Part shown: piece by piece, positions 12,139-24,076 of the stretch | Position numbering within the stretch: position 1 is the first letter of the stretch | Layout of the letters: each line of letters begins with the position of its first letter | Source: Jacaranda mimosifolia | Taxonomy: Eukaryota > Streptophyta > Magnoliopsida > Lamiales > Bignoniaceae | Assembly (NCBI GenBank): GCA_018894105.1 | Contig: CM032119.1 | Location: 20,291,246 to 20,355,245, forward strand | Reading direction: 5' to 3' | DNA length: 64,000 nt | The notes under the pieces: model-generated | The model's input: the letters and a program-made list of their open reading frames with translations, nothing else | Told to the model about the DNA's origin: nothing | Database searches by the model: none | Program-made: the position numbers and the translations under genes

Positions 12139-14137
12139 ATTTTTTTGAAGATTTCAAAAATCTACAAGAGGCGAAAAAAGAGTATAAGCATGTGATTGAA
12201 TTTGATATATAAAACATGTTCATGGTCTTTCAAGCATGTTTTTCTCCCATTATTTTATCAAATTCTTTACCCCCAAGAAGAATTCGGGAAATCACATTTC
12301 CTAGTGAGAATCAAGATCCTAACGACTTGCTAATGGACCCCCATGACCAAGTGCCATCCACGAGCAATCAAAAGGTAAGCAACTTTTGCTAATTGCATCT
12401 CATGTAATTCTTGATATATTTTGCCTTACTTTTCATATAGACCCACGTGACAGTGTGCCATCTACACTACTGTGTGTTAAGTCAAACCCACCAATCATTC
12501 TTCGTCCCAAGACGGCCTCACGTCATCCCCCGTGACCGAGTGCCAACGCGTGAGGGTTCTTAAATTAAAGATACATCTCATGCTAAGTGTATGCTCACAG
12601 CTTTCCTCCTAAGTGTGACCCCCGTGATCGAGTGCCATCACATAAAATCGGTAGCATCCCATGGCATACACTATTGGTCGAAGGCTTGGATTAATTAAAA
12701 CTCTTTTAATTTTTATCCATTTTGACTTAATATTTGAAAAATACTTAGACATTCTAAGTGGAGGATTTTTGCTTGCAAAGATCTCATCATTTTTACCTTC
12801 TTATTTAGGTTCTCTATATCCTAGTCATGCATCTCATACATCAATAGGATATGGAAAGCGTAAATAAGTAAATGCGCCTAGCATGCTTCTAGGGTGGGAT
12901 GACCATGAGCCTAACCAAGTGACGCACTTAGAGCCATAGGTGCATCACTTGGTTGATTTTAAGTGGGTGGATTAAACTAAGCTATTACATGAGTGTATCC
13001 CATACATTCATGGGTCTTCAAGCCTCCTTGGGTCCTCCTTACTCCTTGCAATTTTACAAGAGAAAGAAAACCTCACTTCTAGTAATTCTACTCTCATAAC
13101 TTTTACAAGATAGAACAAGAGGCATGCAAGGCCCATTTAATACAACCCATTTCACCAACTTGAAATAAATAAAATCAATATTAAAGGCTCATGGTCATCC
13201 CCATTCATTCATCATCCATTCAACATTTAAATGAACAATAAATAAACCAAGAATTGACATTCAATTCCAACAATTAAGTGCTAATCAAACTAACAAATAA
13301 TTGGCCAAGCAAAAACAAGCATAACGCTTATGCATCATATTTTTGGCACAATTGGAGATCAACTTTAACAAGTTTTAAAAGCAACCAAAAAAGTGTCCAA
13401 CACAATCTTGAAGCCTTGCACAACATTTGTGCAACCAATGTGAGTGTTTCAAAACAAGTTTGGTCACCAAAGGAACCAAAGAAAAAGCTCAAAACCCGTC
13501 CCAAACCCAACTAGGGGCTGCTGGCCGAGACTTGCTCACTGTTGGGCAGTAGCTCTCAGCCACTGCCTTGCTGTGGGCTGCCATGGGCTGGCAGCACCCC
13601 TGTTTTGGGGTTCATAGCCGAGTCAAGCCATTTTTGGCACAACTTTTGTGCACCAAGATTCTTAGAACAACTTCTAAACATCAAAACACACAACATAGGA
13701 TGAAATTTCAGTTTAAAACACCTTTTAAAACTGAAATATCAAGTGCCCAAAGAAGCTTGAAAAACAAGTTTAAGCAAGAATCATATTCTTCAAAAATCTC
13801 CAATTATATCCAATCCAATTGGACCCAAAAATGGCCAAAACAACTTAAGGCCATCCATAACATGCCATATCATAATATAACATCTACCAATACCAAAAAA
13901 AAAAATTTAACATTAGCAAAAATGAATTAAAACATACCCATCATATGAATTAACAATTAAAGCACATAATAGCATGATTCAATCCGTTAAGCAAGGAGCC
14001 ACAAGCAAGATCATCCATACACTCCAACCCATCATTTGGATCGAGTACATGGTGATTTCAATCAGTTATTCACAAGAACCAACCATCCAAGCCAAGCAAA
14101 ATCTAAATCCATGCAAGAATATGGCTCCGACACCACT
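12139..14137 (-). other. Untranslated leader of element D, including PBS
   Basis: About 2 kb between PBS and gag ATG with no supported coding sequence. It begins with the primer-binding site at 14135-14123 (minus-strand TGGTGTCGGAGCC, close to the initiator-Met tRNA complement TGGTATCAGAGCC). It contains a GC-rich island at about 13511-13600 and four copies of a motif reading on the plus strand like GACCCCCGTGATCGAGTGCC, at about 12335, 12439, 12523 and 12616. The same arrangement recurs in C and E. Confidence 0.7.
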
Positions 14138-16354
14138 TGAAGGTATGTGTGGCACTAAGATCCAAATATTTCAAAAATAAAACTGAATAAACTAGCCCAC
14201 ACAACTCCACCAGGATCAATACATGCATGGAATTCAGATTTAGAAATGGAAAAAATACCTAGGTGATGACAGAAAATCGAAGAGCAAGAGTAAACTCTTG
14301 AAAACCGTCAAACTGTCTCTTCACCGGCGCAGCAGGATCACCACCGATTTTCCCTTGGATTGAATCCTTAGTTTTTCCTGAAATTTTTACAGGAACTCTT
14401 AAACCCTTTGAATATTCTTCAGTCCAAAATTCAGCCCAATCAGAACACCAGAGGTCCCCCCAGAATTAGCAAAACCGGCTGCCAGAAAACTGCTCCAGTC
14501 AAGAGCAAAAGCAACCAAATTAGATTGCCTCTAATGTAAAAGTCCACACACCAAATATATGGCCTACTCTCTACATAATGGCTGGAATATCTGCATAGAA
14601 TGAGGGTAGGAAGGCTGGGAAGGAGGAGGAGGAGGAAGTTGGAGAGAATAATGGGATGCTAACAAATTGGATTCCCATTACACAAAATGTGGGGAGAAAT
14701 CACACTAGTCATGCACACACTTGCTCTCACTCACTCTTGGCTGGCCACACTCCTATATCTATATATAGGAGTGGTCCATGAACATCCCCAAGGAGATGAT
14801 GCCAAGTGTTCTTGCCAAGGTGGCCACTAACTAGTAATTAGTGAATAAGAATATTAATTGAAGCACAAATTTCATCTTACGAAATGTCTTGCAATTAAAT
14901 TCCAATTCACATTAAATGAACCATTCACTTAATTATTCTCCCAAAAATTATCCTCCAACTCAATTAAATTAAACACTTTAATTTAACCACTAATAATTTG
15001 ACTTAACTCTTAAGTAAAAAATGCTTAACTATTTAAGCTAGTCAAAGTCAATTTAACCCTTAAATTAATTTTGACCAATTGATAGTCATGTGACATCAAT
15101 TAATTAACCCTTAATTAATTGATCTTAATTTAACTCTTAAATTAATTTGACCAATTTAACATTTAAATTGATCTAGTCAAAATGACTACAATTTTGCCTC
15201 CTCCAAAACGGTTATGAATTTTCTAACTCTTAGAAAACTCTACTTCCTTCAATTGACCATGTCATTGGCTTTTGTGTGTGACCCATTAGGTTCTACCATT
15301 CATTGGACATGGGCTCACAACTCCTTGTGACTTTTGGAATATCAAATATTCACATTAGTTTAAACTCTTTTAAACTAAGCGACTTGATTCAATTAATCTC
15401 ATTAATTGAAGAGTACCCAATCTTCATGGTCGATGTTCAACCTCAAGCCCATGCAGCCCAACTAATTGGCCGAAACGAATGCTCATGAAGAACCATTCTA
15501 GCATTACACATACTATGCAAATACGGTCCTTCCGTCTCCTATCTCCTGAAAGAGGCCTAGGGCAAGATATTAGTCGGCTCCCTAATAGCCTCGATACTAT
15601 GTTTCTATTCTTAATGTTCAATTCCCTTTGTGACCTCATCTTTGGAAACGCCTTTCCAAATTGTCACATCACCTTGCACAAGGATTTCTTGGAATCGATC
15701 ATTATAGAACACATATGAGATGCACTCACCCTTCACAAAGATGAGGAGTCGGATTCCATCTTGGATCTCACAAACCTCCATGCCAAGTAGCTCATACCCA
15801 ATCTCAACCCGGAAGACCCGCTAAGTGGTCAAGGAAGAGTCAAAGCATGAGGACCGGACATAAGGTTACCATGGATCCTCAAGTCAAAGGACTAATAATA
15901 TGCACTAGCGTAAGCGGGAGAACTTGCCACTATCGACTTGCCACTGGGGCTATCTAGTGGATTCTTTAGGCGGGTCTTCAGTGCCTTGTTCTCTAACAAG
16001 CACCCACTAACATGCACCCGTATCTCATACAGTTGCTCATGGAACGAAACAATATCCAACTCTTGGATTATGCGTCGTTAGTGCTAGTCTATCCGGATCT
16101 CAGATGCCCTTATTCTCTTAAGATCCTATGACTTGGAAGGTTTAAGATCATGACCATGTGAGACTTATTCCATGGTCACCAAACCAAGCCCCATAGTCTT
16201 GTGTGATCTAAGGGCTTCATCCAAATGCCAGTGAAGTAAATGAAGAGCATATGATGAAGATGGCCATATGATGAATATCATTCAATCAAGATTGTCTTAC
16301 AATGAAATAGTTTACAAGGTCAATTTAATTGGCTTGCTGGGCACTATTCCAATA
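14138..16354 (-). repeat. 5' LTR of element D
   Basis: Runs on the minus strand from TATTGGAATAGTGCCC at 16354 (canonical TGTTGG with one change) to ...CCTTCA at 14138, two bases before the PBS. It carries the palindrome array at about 14994-15150 and a TATA-like stretch at 14753-14770, the likely promoter of the element. Confidence 0.88.
14753..14770 (-). promoter_or_regulatory. Putative TATA box, 5' LTR of D
   Basis: The stretch ctatatctatatatagga occurs about 600 bp from the LTR end. An equivalent TATA-rich stretch sits at the same relative place in the other long LTRs (about 6661, 21508, 30640, 34290, 38962, 44450). Inferred U3/R boundary region; no transcription start was measured. Confidence 0.5.
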
Positions 16355-16358
16355 AAGT

Positions 16359-18300
16359 TCACTTGTTTTCGATGGTGGTGTTGAGAGGATTCATTTGGCT
16401 CATGCAACAATGGTTTTATACTACTATGAATGAGATTGTAAGTGGTTGGATGTGGGTGTTTGAGTTCCCAACCATTTCAACATGTACTATCACAATCATT
16501 TCTTCAACAAACTATAGTTGTATTGCATTAGGGTATCTTATGTGTTGTTCCATGAATCGAATAAAGCATCAAGTCAGCCTCAAGAAAAGCAAATACAGAA
16601 GCACACATGATAAGTACACAACCTTAGCAAATTAAGCACATAAACATAGTTTTAGAGTACATAAATGCCAATAATGGGTACATTTTCGTGAATTTTCGAT
16701 ATCATTCTTAGCATATAAGGGATCGAGTTCAATTTGGCCTAATCTGACCATTACATGATCATAAGACCATGGCGTATTAGTCCTAGGACTTATAGTCATG
16801 ATATGGACTTATATAGTCATGATTGTTCACTAGTTTTCGAAGGTGGTGCCAAGAGGATTCATTTGGCTCATGCACCAATAGTTTATACTATTATGAATAA
16901 GAACGCAGGTGGTTGGATATAGGTGTTTGAGTTCCCAACCATTTCAGCACATACTATAATGACCATTTCTTCAACAAACTACAGTTTTGTCGCATTAGTG
17001 TGCTTTATGTGTTCTTCCACACATCAAATTGCGGCTCAACTCGGCCTTTCGAAAAGCAAGTGTAGAAACACACATAATAGGTACACAACATTGGAAAATT
17101 AAGTACATAAATGCAGTTTTGGAGTACATAAACCCCAATACTGGGTACTTTTTTGTGGATTTTTGGTATCATTCTCAGGAGATAACGAATCAAGTTCAAT
17201 TCAATATAATCTAGCCATTGCATGATCATAAGACCATGGCATTTCAGTCTCAGCACATTAAGGATTTTTGGTACCATACATGAATAGTTTCATTCTACTA
17301 TGAATGAGAGTGCATGTGGTTGGATGTAGTGTTTGTGTTCCAACCCATTTCAACACATGTGATCCAAATCATTTTTTCAACAAACTATGATTGTGTCACG
17401 TTAGGGTCACTTATGTGTTGTTCCACACATCGAATTAAGCCTCAACTAAAGCAAGTTAAGCACATAAACGCAATTCTGGAGTACATGAATGCCAATAGTG
17501 GGTACTTTTTGTGAATTTTTGATATCATTCTCAGCATATTACGAAATTCTGTTACCATGCATGAATGGTTTCATAGTACTATGAATGAGAGCGCAAGTGG
17601 TTGAATGTGGGTGTTTGTGTTCCAAACCATTTCAACACAGGTTTATCCAAACCATTTTTTCAACAAACCATGATTTTGTCGCATTAGAGTGTCTTATGTG
17701 CTATTCCACACATCGAATTGAGTCTCAACTCGGCCTTTGAAAAAGTAAGTCAGCAACATGTAAAATAAGTACACAACATTGGCAAATTAAGTATGTAAAT
17801 GCAACTCTGAATTTCATAAATGTCAAAACTGGGTATTTTTTTGCGAATTTTTGGTATCATTCTTAGCACATTAGGTATTTTTGATACCATGCATGAATGA
17901 CTTCATACTACTATGAATTAGAGCATAAGTGGTTGGATGTGGGTGTTTGTGCTCCAAACCATTTCAACACGTGTGCATCCAAACCATTTCTTCAACAAAC
18001 CATGGTTTTGTTGCGTTAGGGTGTTTTATATGTTGTTCCACACATCAAATTGAGCCTCAACTCGGCCTTTGGAAAAGCAAGTACAAAAATACGCAAAATA
18101 AGTACACAACATTGACAATAAACGGTGTTCTAAAGTACATAAATGCCAAAATTGTGTACTTTTTTGCAAATTTTCTATATCATTCTCAGCACATTAGAGA
18201 TTTTTGGTACTATGCATTAATGGTTTCACACTACTATGAATGAGAGCACAAGTGGTGGGATGTGGGTGTTTGTGTTCCAAACCATTTCAACACGAGCGTA
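16359..18300. repeat. Degenerate tandem array, about six units
   Basis: A unit containing tactactatgaatgaga, gtggttggatgtgggtgttt, accatttcaaca, cttcaacaaac, ttatgtgttgttccacacatc and gtacataaatgcc recurs with anchors near 16414, 16873, 17293, 17574, 17907 and 18232. The spacing shrinks from about 460 to 280-330 bp because later units lack the atttggctcatgca segment. No coding sense is seen: the short frames in it are broken differently in each unit. Confidence 0.75.
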
Positions 18301-19889
18301 TCCAAACCAATTAAATAAAGAAAATATGATTTTATGATTTGGATATAGTCTTATATGTAGTTTCACTAGTAATTTGAGGTAAATTAGGCATGCAACATTT
18401 AAGTATAGAATCACTTTGATGAAGTATTAAATGCTAAAGATGAGGTATTGTTCTTTTAAAATCAAGTATTATGTTGCAAAAAAAAAAGTATTATTTTGCT
18501 GAAATGAGGTATTACCTTACTGACATGAGGTATTATCTTTCTCATAAAATAAAAAATAAATATGGACAATAGCTCTAATGTAAACCTTTCCAATAGCTAA
18601 AAAGAATGCTCGTTCATAATTCTTTTCACACTAAAACGAATATGTTCATATTTTACAAGTATACAACAAAAATGATTTTATAAAAATTCTCCAGTTAAAA
18701 TATAATGTAGTACAAATACTCCAACTTAACATGTCCTCCAAACAAGGACGAATTTGGCAGCTATCATAAGCACGTGTACACAATCTATTTCTAATCCATC
18801 TTCTTTTAAATCTTTATCTTATTTCCATCCTGTTTCCCTAATTGAAGAGAAATAAAATCAATCAAGATATTATTTAATAAGTAATGAAAAATGGTAATAC
18901 AAGTACAAATATACTATAAAATGGTAAATAAATCCATCATCGTATCAGCATGCTCTAAATGGTAGGAAAGTGACTTTTACTCAGTAGAAGCACAAGCTTG
19001 CTTCTAAAGCATTGTATCATTTTGCAATTTATTCAATCATCTTGTTCTAGTCGACAACTCAAACTATGTAAATCCACAACACACAATTTATTATTATCAA
19101 TCAACTGAAAACACCTACAACAACTAGTATACAAATTGAGCAAGAGTAATGAAGTATCAAAGTGGAAGTACTAAACTGCACTAATCTAGTATTGATCAAA
19201 GAACTACAAAGTATGATAATATATAAATGAAGTATCTTATTAAGGGAAAAGAACATATAACAATTAGGAACTAATCAAAACACAATGAAAGTATAACGAA
19301 GAATTAATACAACACTAATATGAAAATATGAAGAAACTTACAATACATATAACAGGTTTTCCTTCCACGTTTAGGTTCACTTTTTTAGATGACTATCATA
19401 TCAACAGTGCCTATTTTAAGCAAAATATGCAATAAAGTCATATTCAAAACATCATCAATTTCCAAAATGACATACATCTTCTGATATGGAGCGAAATATT
19501 GTAATTTATTGAACTAAGAACTAATTCCAAGCCATTTTTTCCTAATCTAAAATAATAACTCTATCAAACTCATACCTTCATAAATTGACAAAATGTAAAG
19601 TTCCCCATTGTACACACAACTTCCTAATGGCTGAGTTTTAGCATCTTGGCCACCCAAAGACATTTTTATTAAGCTCAAATTCACGGAGTATTACCTTATT
19701 CTACCTACTTTACGCAATTATTAAACTCCAACACAAAATATAACAGTGAAAAATGAGGCTAAAGATCTGCTAGCATAACTGATTTGAGAATGGTGAAAAA
19801 GAAAAAAGAAAAAAGAAAAAAGAACAATCTTACCTATTGTTCACAGGAGAGATGAAAGAATGAAGAGAGAGAAAGAAAGATGAGAAATA
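18301..19889. other. AT-rich spacer with short repeats
   Basis: No gene recognised. 18420-18545 holds several spaced copies of a gaggtatta/caagtatta motif. 19795-19824 is an A-rich (gaaaaaa)n run. The stretch ends in agaaagatgagaaata, directly before the 5' LTR of element C. Confidence 0.5.
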
Positions 19890-21105
19890 TGTTTGAATAG
19901 TACCATGCAGTCCAATTAGATTGGCCATGTAAACTATTCCCTTGTAAGACAATTTTGATTGAATGATATTCAATAAAATGGCCATCTTCGTTTTATGCTT
20001 ATGTTTACTTCACTAGCATTTGGTTGAAGCCCTTAGATCACACAAGACTTCAGGACTTGGTCACACACTAGGTAGTGATCATAGAATAAGTATTACATAA
20101 TTATGATCTTAAATCTTCCAAGTCGTAGGATCTTATGAGATAAGGTATCTAACATTCGAATAGACTTCCACTAACAATGTATAAATTCAAGAGTTAGATA
20201 TTAATCTGTTCCATGAGCAATGCCATATGAGATATAGGTGCATGCTAGTGGTGCTTGCTAGAGAACAAGTTCACTAAATACCTACCTGGAGAATCTACTA
20301 GATAGTCGTAGTGGCAATTCTCCAGCATACGCTAGTGCATATAATTAGTCCTTTGACCTGAGGACTTATGGTAACCTTGTGTTTATGTCCTCATGCTTTA
20401 ACTTCTCCTTGGCCACTTTTAGTAGGTGTTCCAGTGGTGATTGGGCATGAGCTTCTTAGACATAAAGGTTTGTAAGATCCAAGATAGGATCCAACTCCTC
20501 GTCGTTGTGAAGGGTGAGTGCATCTCCTATGTATTTTATAATGATCGGTTCCAAGAAATCCTTGCGCAAGGTAGTGCCACAATTTGGAAAAGAGTTTTCC
20601 AAAGATGAGGTTACAAAGGGAATCGAACAATGAGAATAGAAGCATAGTATCGAGGCTATTAGGGTGCTGACAAATATTTTGACATAGGCCTCTTTCATGG
20701 AGCTAAGAGACGGAATGACCGTATTTGCATAGTACGTGTAGTGCTAGAATGGCTCTCTAAGAGCATTTATTTTGGCCAATTAGTTAGGCTCCATGGGCTT
20801 GAGGTTGGACATTGACCATGGAGATTAGGTACTCTTCAATTAATGAGATTAATTGAATTGAGTCGCTTAGTTTAAAGGAGTTTAAACTAATGTGAATATT
20901 TAATATTCCATAAGTCACAATAGTTGTAAGCCCATGTCCAATGAATTGTAGAACCTAAAGGGTCACACACAAAATCTAATTACAATTCCTAATTAATGAA
21001 GGATAATTTTCTAAGAGAGCTAGAAAATTCACTTTATAACCGAATTGAGGAGGGGCGAAAATTGGTGTCATTTTGGCTTGATCAATTCAAGTGTTAACTT
21101 GGTCA

Positions 21106-21255
21106 AATTAACTTAAGAGTTAAATTACGACCAATTAATTAAGAGTTAATTAATTTGTGCCACACGACTATCAATTGGTCAAATTAATTTAAGAGTTAAA
21201 TTAATTTTGGCAACCTCAAATAATTAAGCACTTTGACTTAAGAGTTAAGTCAAAG
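21106..21255 (+). promoter_or_regulatory. Array of four palindromes with GAG core in LTR U3
   Basis: Four inverted repeats, each centred on GAG. 21106-21127: arms near aattaacttaa / ttaaatta, imperfect. 21133-21155: arms AATTAATTAA, perfect. 21181-21207: arms AAATTAATTTAA, perfect. 21231-21255: arms CTTTGACTTAA, perfect. The arms differ between palindromes, but each pair is self-complementary. The array lies 250-400 bp upstream of the TATA stretch. Equivalent arrays occur in all long LTRs of the window. The role is unknown; sites for a dimeric regulator, or structure in DNA or RNA, are possible. Confidence 0.6.
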
Positions 21256-21507
21256 GATAATTAATTAAATTAAAGTATTTAATTTAATTTAATTGGAGAA
21301 TTAATTTTGGAGGGACAATTCAAATGAAGAGTTCATTTGGTATGGAATTAGAATTTAATTAAAAGACATTTCATTGAATGAAATGTAGATTCCAAATTAA
21401 ATTCAAATTCACACACTATCTATTTAATCTTGCCACCTTACTTGCTTAGGTGGCGCCCCCACCTTGAGGAAGGTGTGATGCCACCTTTGCATCACACCAT
21501 CCTCCCT

Positions 21508-21518
21508 CTATATATAGA
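21508..21518 (+). promoter_or_regulatory. Putative TATA box, 5' LTR of C
   Basis: ctatatataga follows a pyrimidine-rich stretch, as in many plant promoters. It is conserved in position in the sister LTRs. Inferred start of the element's transcript about 30 bp downstream. Confidence 0.5.
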
Positions 21519-22106
21519 TATGGAGGATAGGGCTACCACAAGCGAAAAAATATAGTGTGTGGAAGTTTCTCCCAACAAACTGCACAACAAACTTGCGAAT
21601 TGTTAGATCCTCCAAATTTTCTCCAACTTCCCTTCTTCTTCTTCCTCAATTCCAAACCTTCATTGCTACATTTCTTTGCAAGTTTCTCCAACTAAGTTTT
21701 TAGAGAAAAGGTGTTTGCATTGGTGTGTGGACTTTGACATTAGAGGCAAAACACTCAGGTTGCTCTCGTTCTTGCTGAAACAGTTTCTAGCAACCTCTTT
21801 GGGCAAATTTCTGGTGACCTCTGTATTATCTTCAAGGTGTGGAGAGATTTCTGTAAACATCTCAGCTTAAAAATAAAGAGTTTAGCTTGGGGAAATTTGG
21901 ATGTGTTTCTGTTGCGCCAGTGAAGAGACAGCTTCAAGTGTTGATGAGTGTTCTTGTTTCTCCCTTGATTTTGGGTTTCATCTAGGTATTTCCTCAACCA
22001 AATCTGAATTATATGCATGTTTAGATCCCTGTGGATATGTGTAGCCTAGTTTTATCCAGTTTTTATTGAATGTATTATGGATCCTAGTGGTACACTTACC
22101 TACAAG

Positions 22107-22119
22107 TGGAATCGGAACC
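22107..22119 (+). other. Primer-binding site of element C
   Basis: tggaatcggaacc lies two bases after the LTR end. It matches, with a few changes, the complement of the plant initiator-Met tRNA 3' end (TGGTATCAGAGCC), the usual minus-strand primer of Copia elements. Confidence 0.65.
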
Positions 22120-24076
22120 AAATTCATGCACACATTTGGATTTTGTTTGAATGATTAGTTCATGTGATGAATTGATCAAAATCATAAAATTCTAGATTCA
22201 TATGATGGATTGGAGTGTTTGGAAGATGTTTTATGTGGCTCCTTGATTGATAAATTAAAAGCATGCTATTATGTGTTTTTAATGTTAATTCACGTGATGA
22301 GTATGTTTTAATTCATTATTGCTAATGTTGAATTTTTATTTGGCATGAATTGATGTTATATATTGATATAGTATGTTGAATTTGGCCTTAAGTTATTTTT
22401 ATCATTTTTTGATCCAATTTGATTGGAGATAATTGGAAATTTTTGAAGAATGTGATTCTTACTTAAACTTATTGTTGAAAGCAAGATTGAGCACTTGAAT
22501 TTTCATTTTTGAAAGGTGTTTTAAATTTGTAAATTCATCCATAAAGTGTGATTTAGTGTTTAGGAGGTTTCCTAAAGTTATTAGTGCACAAAAATTGAGC
22601 TAAAAACAAGTTGACGCGGTCCATTCCTTGAAACAAGGCTATCTCCCAACCCTGGCTGGGCACCGGCCTAGCAACAAGCACGTCTGTGGCGCACCTGCTG
22701 CATGGTTGTGCACCCAGGCCGGGCAATAGTAGCTGATTTTGATTTTGGGCGAGTTTTGATGAGTTTTTGTGTTCTTTTTGTGACCAAAAATGAATTAAAT
22801 CATGTTACATGGATGCACAAGTGTTGTGCAAGTTCTCTAAATTGTGTTGGACACTTTTTGATTGCTTTTAAAACATGTTAAAGTTAATTTCCAATTGTAG
22901 CAAGAATATGATGCATAATTGTTATGCTTGTTTTTAGCAAATTATTTGTTAATATGATTAGCATTTAATTGTTGGAATTGAATATCAATTCTTGATTTAT
23001 TTATTGTTCATATAAGTGTTGAATGGATGATAAATGAATGGGGATGATCATGAGCATTTAATATTGATTTTATTTGTTTCAAGTTGTTGAAAATCGTTGT
23101 ATTTAATAGAGACTTGCATGCCTCTCAATTTCTATCTTGTAAATGTTATGAGAATAAAATTGCTAGGAGTGAGGATTTCTTTCTCATGTAAATGTTACAA
23201 GGAGCAAAGAAGACCACTGGAGGCATGAAGACCGATGAATGTATGGGATACACTCATGTAATAGCTAGATTTAATCAAGCCACTTAAAATCAACTAAGTG
23301 GTGCACATATGGCTCTGAGTGCACTACTTGGTTAGGCTCATGGTCATCCCACCTTATGAGCATGCTAGGTGCATTTACTTTTTTATGCTTTTCATATCCT
23401 CTTGATGTATGAGATGCACGATTAGCATATAGAAAACCTAAATAAGAAGATAAAATGATGAGATCTTTGCAAGCAAAAAACCCCTCAAGTCAAAATGGAT
23501 ACAAATTAAAAGGATTTTTAATTAAGCAATGCCTTCTACCAATAGTATACGCTAAGACGACACTGCCAAATTTGTGTGATATGGCACTCGAAGTGGGGGT
23601 CACACCTAGGAGGAAAGCTGTGAACATATACTTAGCATATGATGCACCTTTGATTTGATGCTTCCCACACATTGGCACTCAAAGCGGGGATGTTGTGGAG
23701 CGGTCTCTAATCAAAGTTTGATTGGTAGGTTCGACTTAACACTTAGTAATGTAGATGCACTCGAAGCAGGGTGTCTACATGAAAAGTGAGGCAAAATATA
23801 TCAAGAGTTGCATGAGATGCAATTAGCAAGTGTTGCTTAGCTTTTGATTGTTTGTGGATGGCACTCGAAGCAAGGGTCCACTTACAAGTCCTTAGGTCTT
23901 GATTCTCACTAGAAAATATGATTTTTGAATTCTTATTGGGGTAAAGGATTTGACAAATAATGGGAGGAAAACATGCTTGAAAGACCATGAACATGTTTTT
24001 TCTAATATCGATATTCAATCATATGGTTATGCTATTCTTTTCGTCTATTGTAGATTTTTGAAATCTTCAAAACAAA
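22120..24076 (+). other. Untranslated leader of element C
   Basis: About 2 kb without supported coding sequence. It holds a GC-rich island at 22641-22725 (ctggctgggcaccggcc, later cccaggccgggc) in otherwise AT-rich DNA. It also has four copies of a motif like gatggcactcgaagcggggg at 23581, 23671, 23753 and 23857. Both features recur at matching places in D and E. Confidence 0.7.

Larger units (their letters stand above)
6049..16354 (-). mobile_element. Ty1/Copia retrotransposon D, full length
   Basis: The two LTRs are 2213 bp (6049-8261) and 2217 bp (14138-16354) and look closely similar by eye, which makes D the best preserved of the long-LTR family here. In the minus direction the order is 5' LTR, PBS (14135-14123), a ~2-kb noncoding leader, gag with zinc knuckle, protease, integrase, reverse transcriptase, RNase H, polypurine tract (PPT; 8275-8262) and 3' LTR. 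The order PR-IN-RT-RH is diagnostic of Copia. The 5-bp flanks (agcta on the left, aagtt on the right) do not match, so no target-site duplication (TSD) is seen. The coding region has frameshifts and stops, so the copy is not autonomous. Related to the Tnt1/Tork-like group by motif style; the exact lineage is not assigned. Confidence 0.9.
19890..22104 (+). repeat. 5' LTR of element C
   Basis: Begins TGTTTGAATAGTACC (one change from TGTTGG) and ends ...ttacctaca, two bases before the PBS. It includes four perfect palindromes at 21106-21255, a TATA stretch at 21508-21518, and a downstream part with gttgcgccagtgaagagac. Confidence 0.88.

Noticed and set aside
13278..14180. Several plus-strand frames of 60-120 codons
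   Set aside because: They are antisense to the untranslated leader of D and are not preserved in the leaders of C or E.
19795..19824. A-rich run considered as a SINE or LINE poly-A tail
   Set aside because: No Pol III boxes, no LINE frame and no flanking duplication. A simple repeat explains it.
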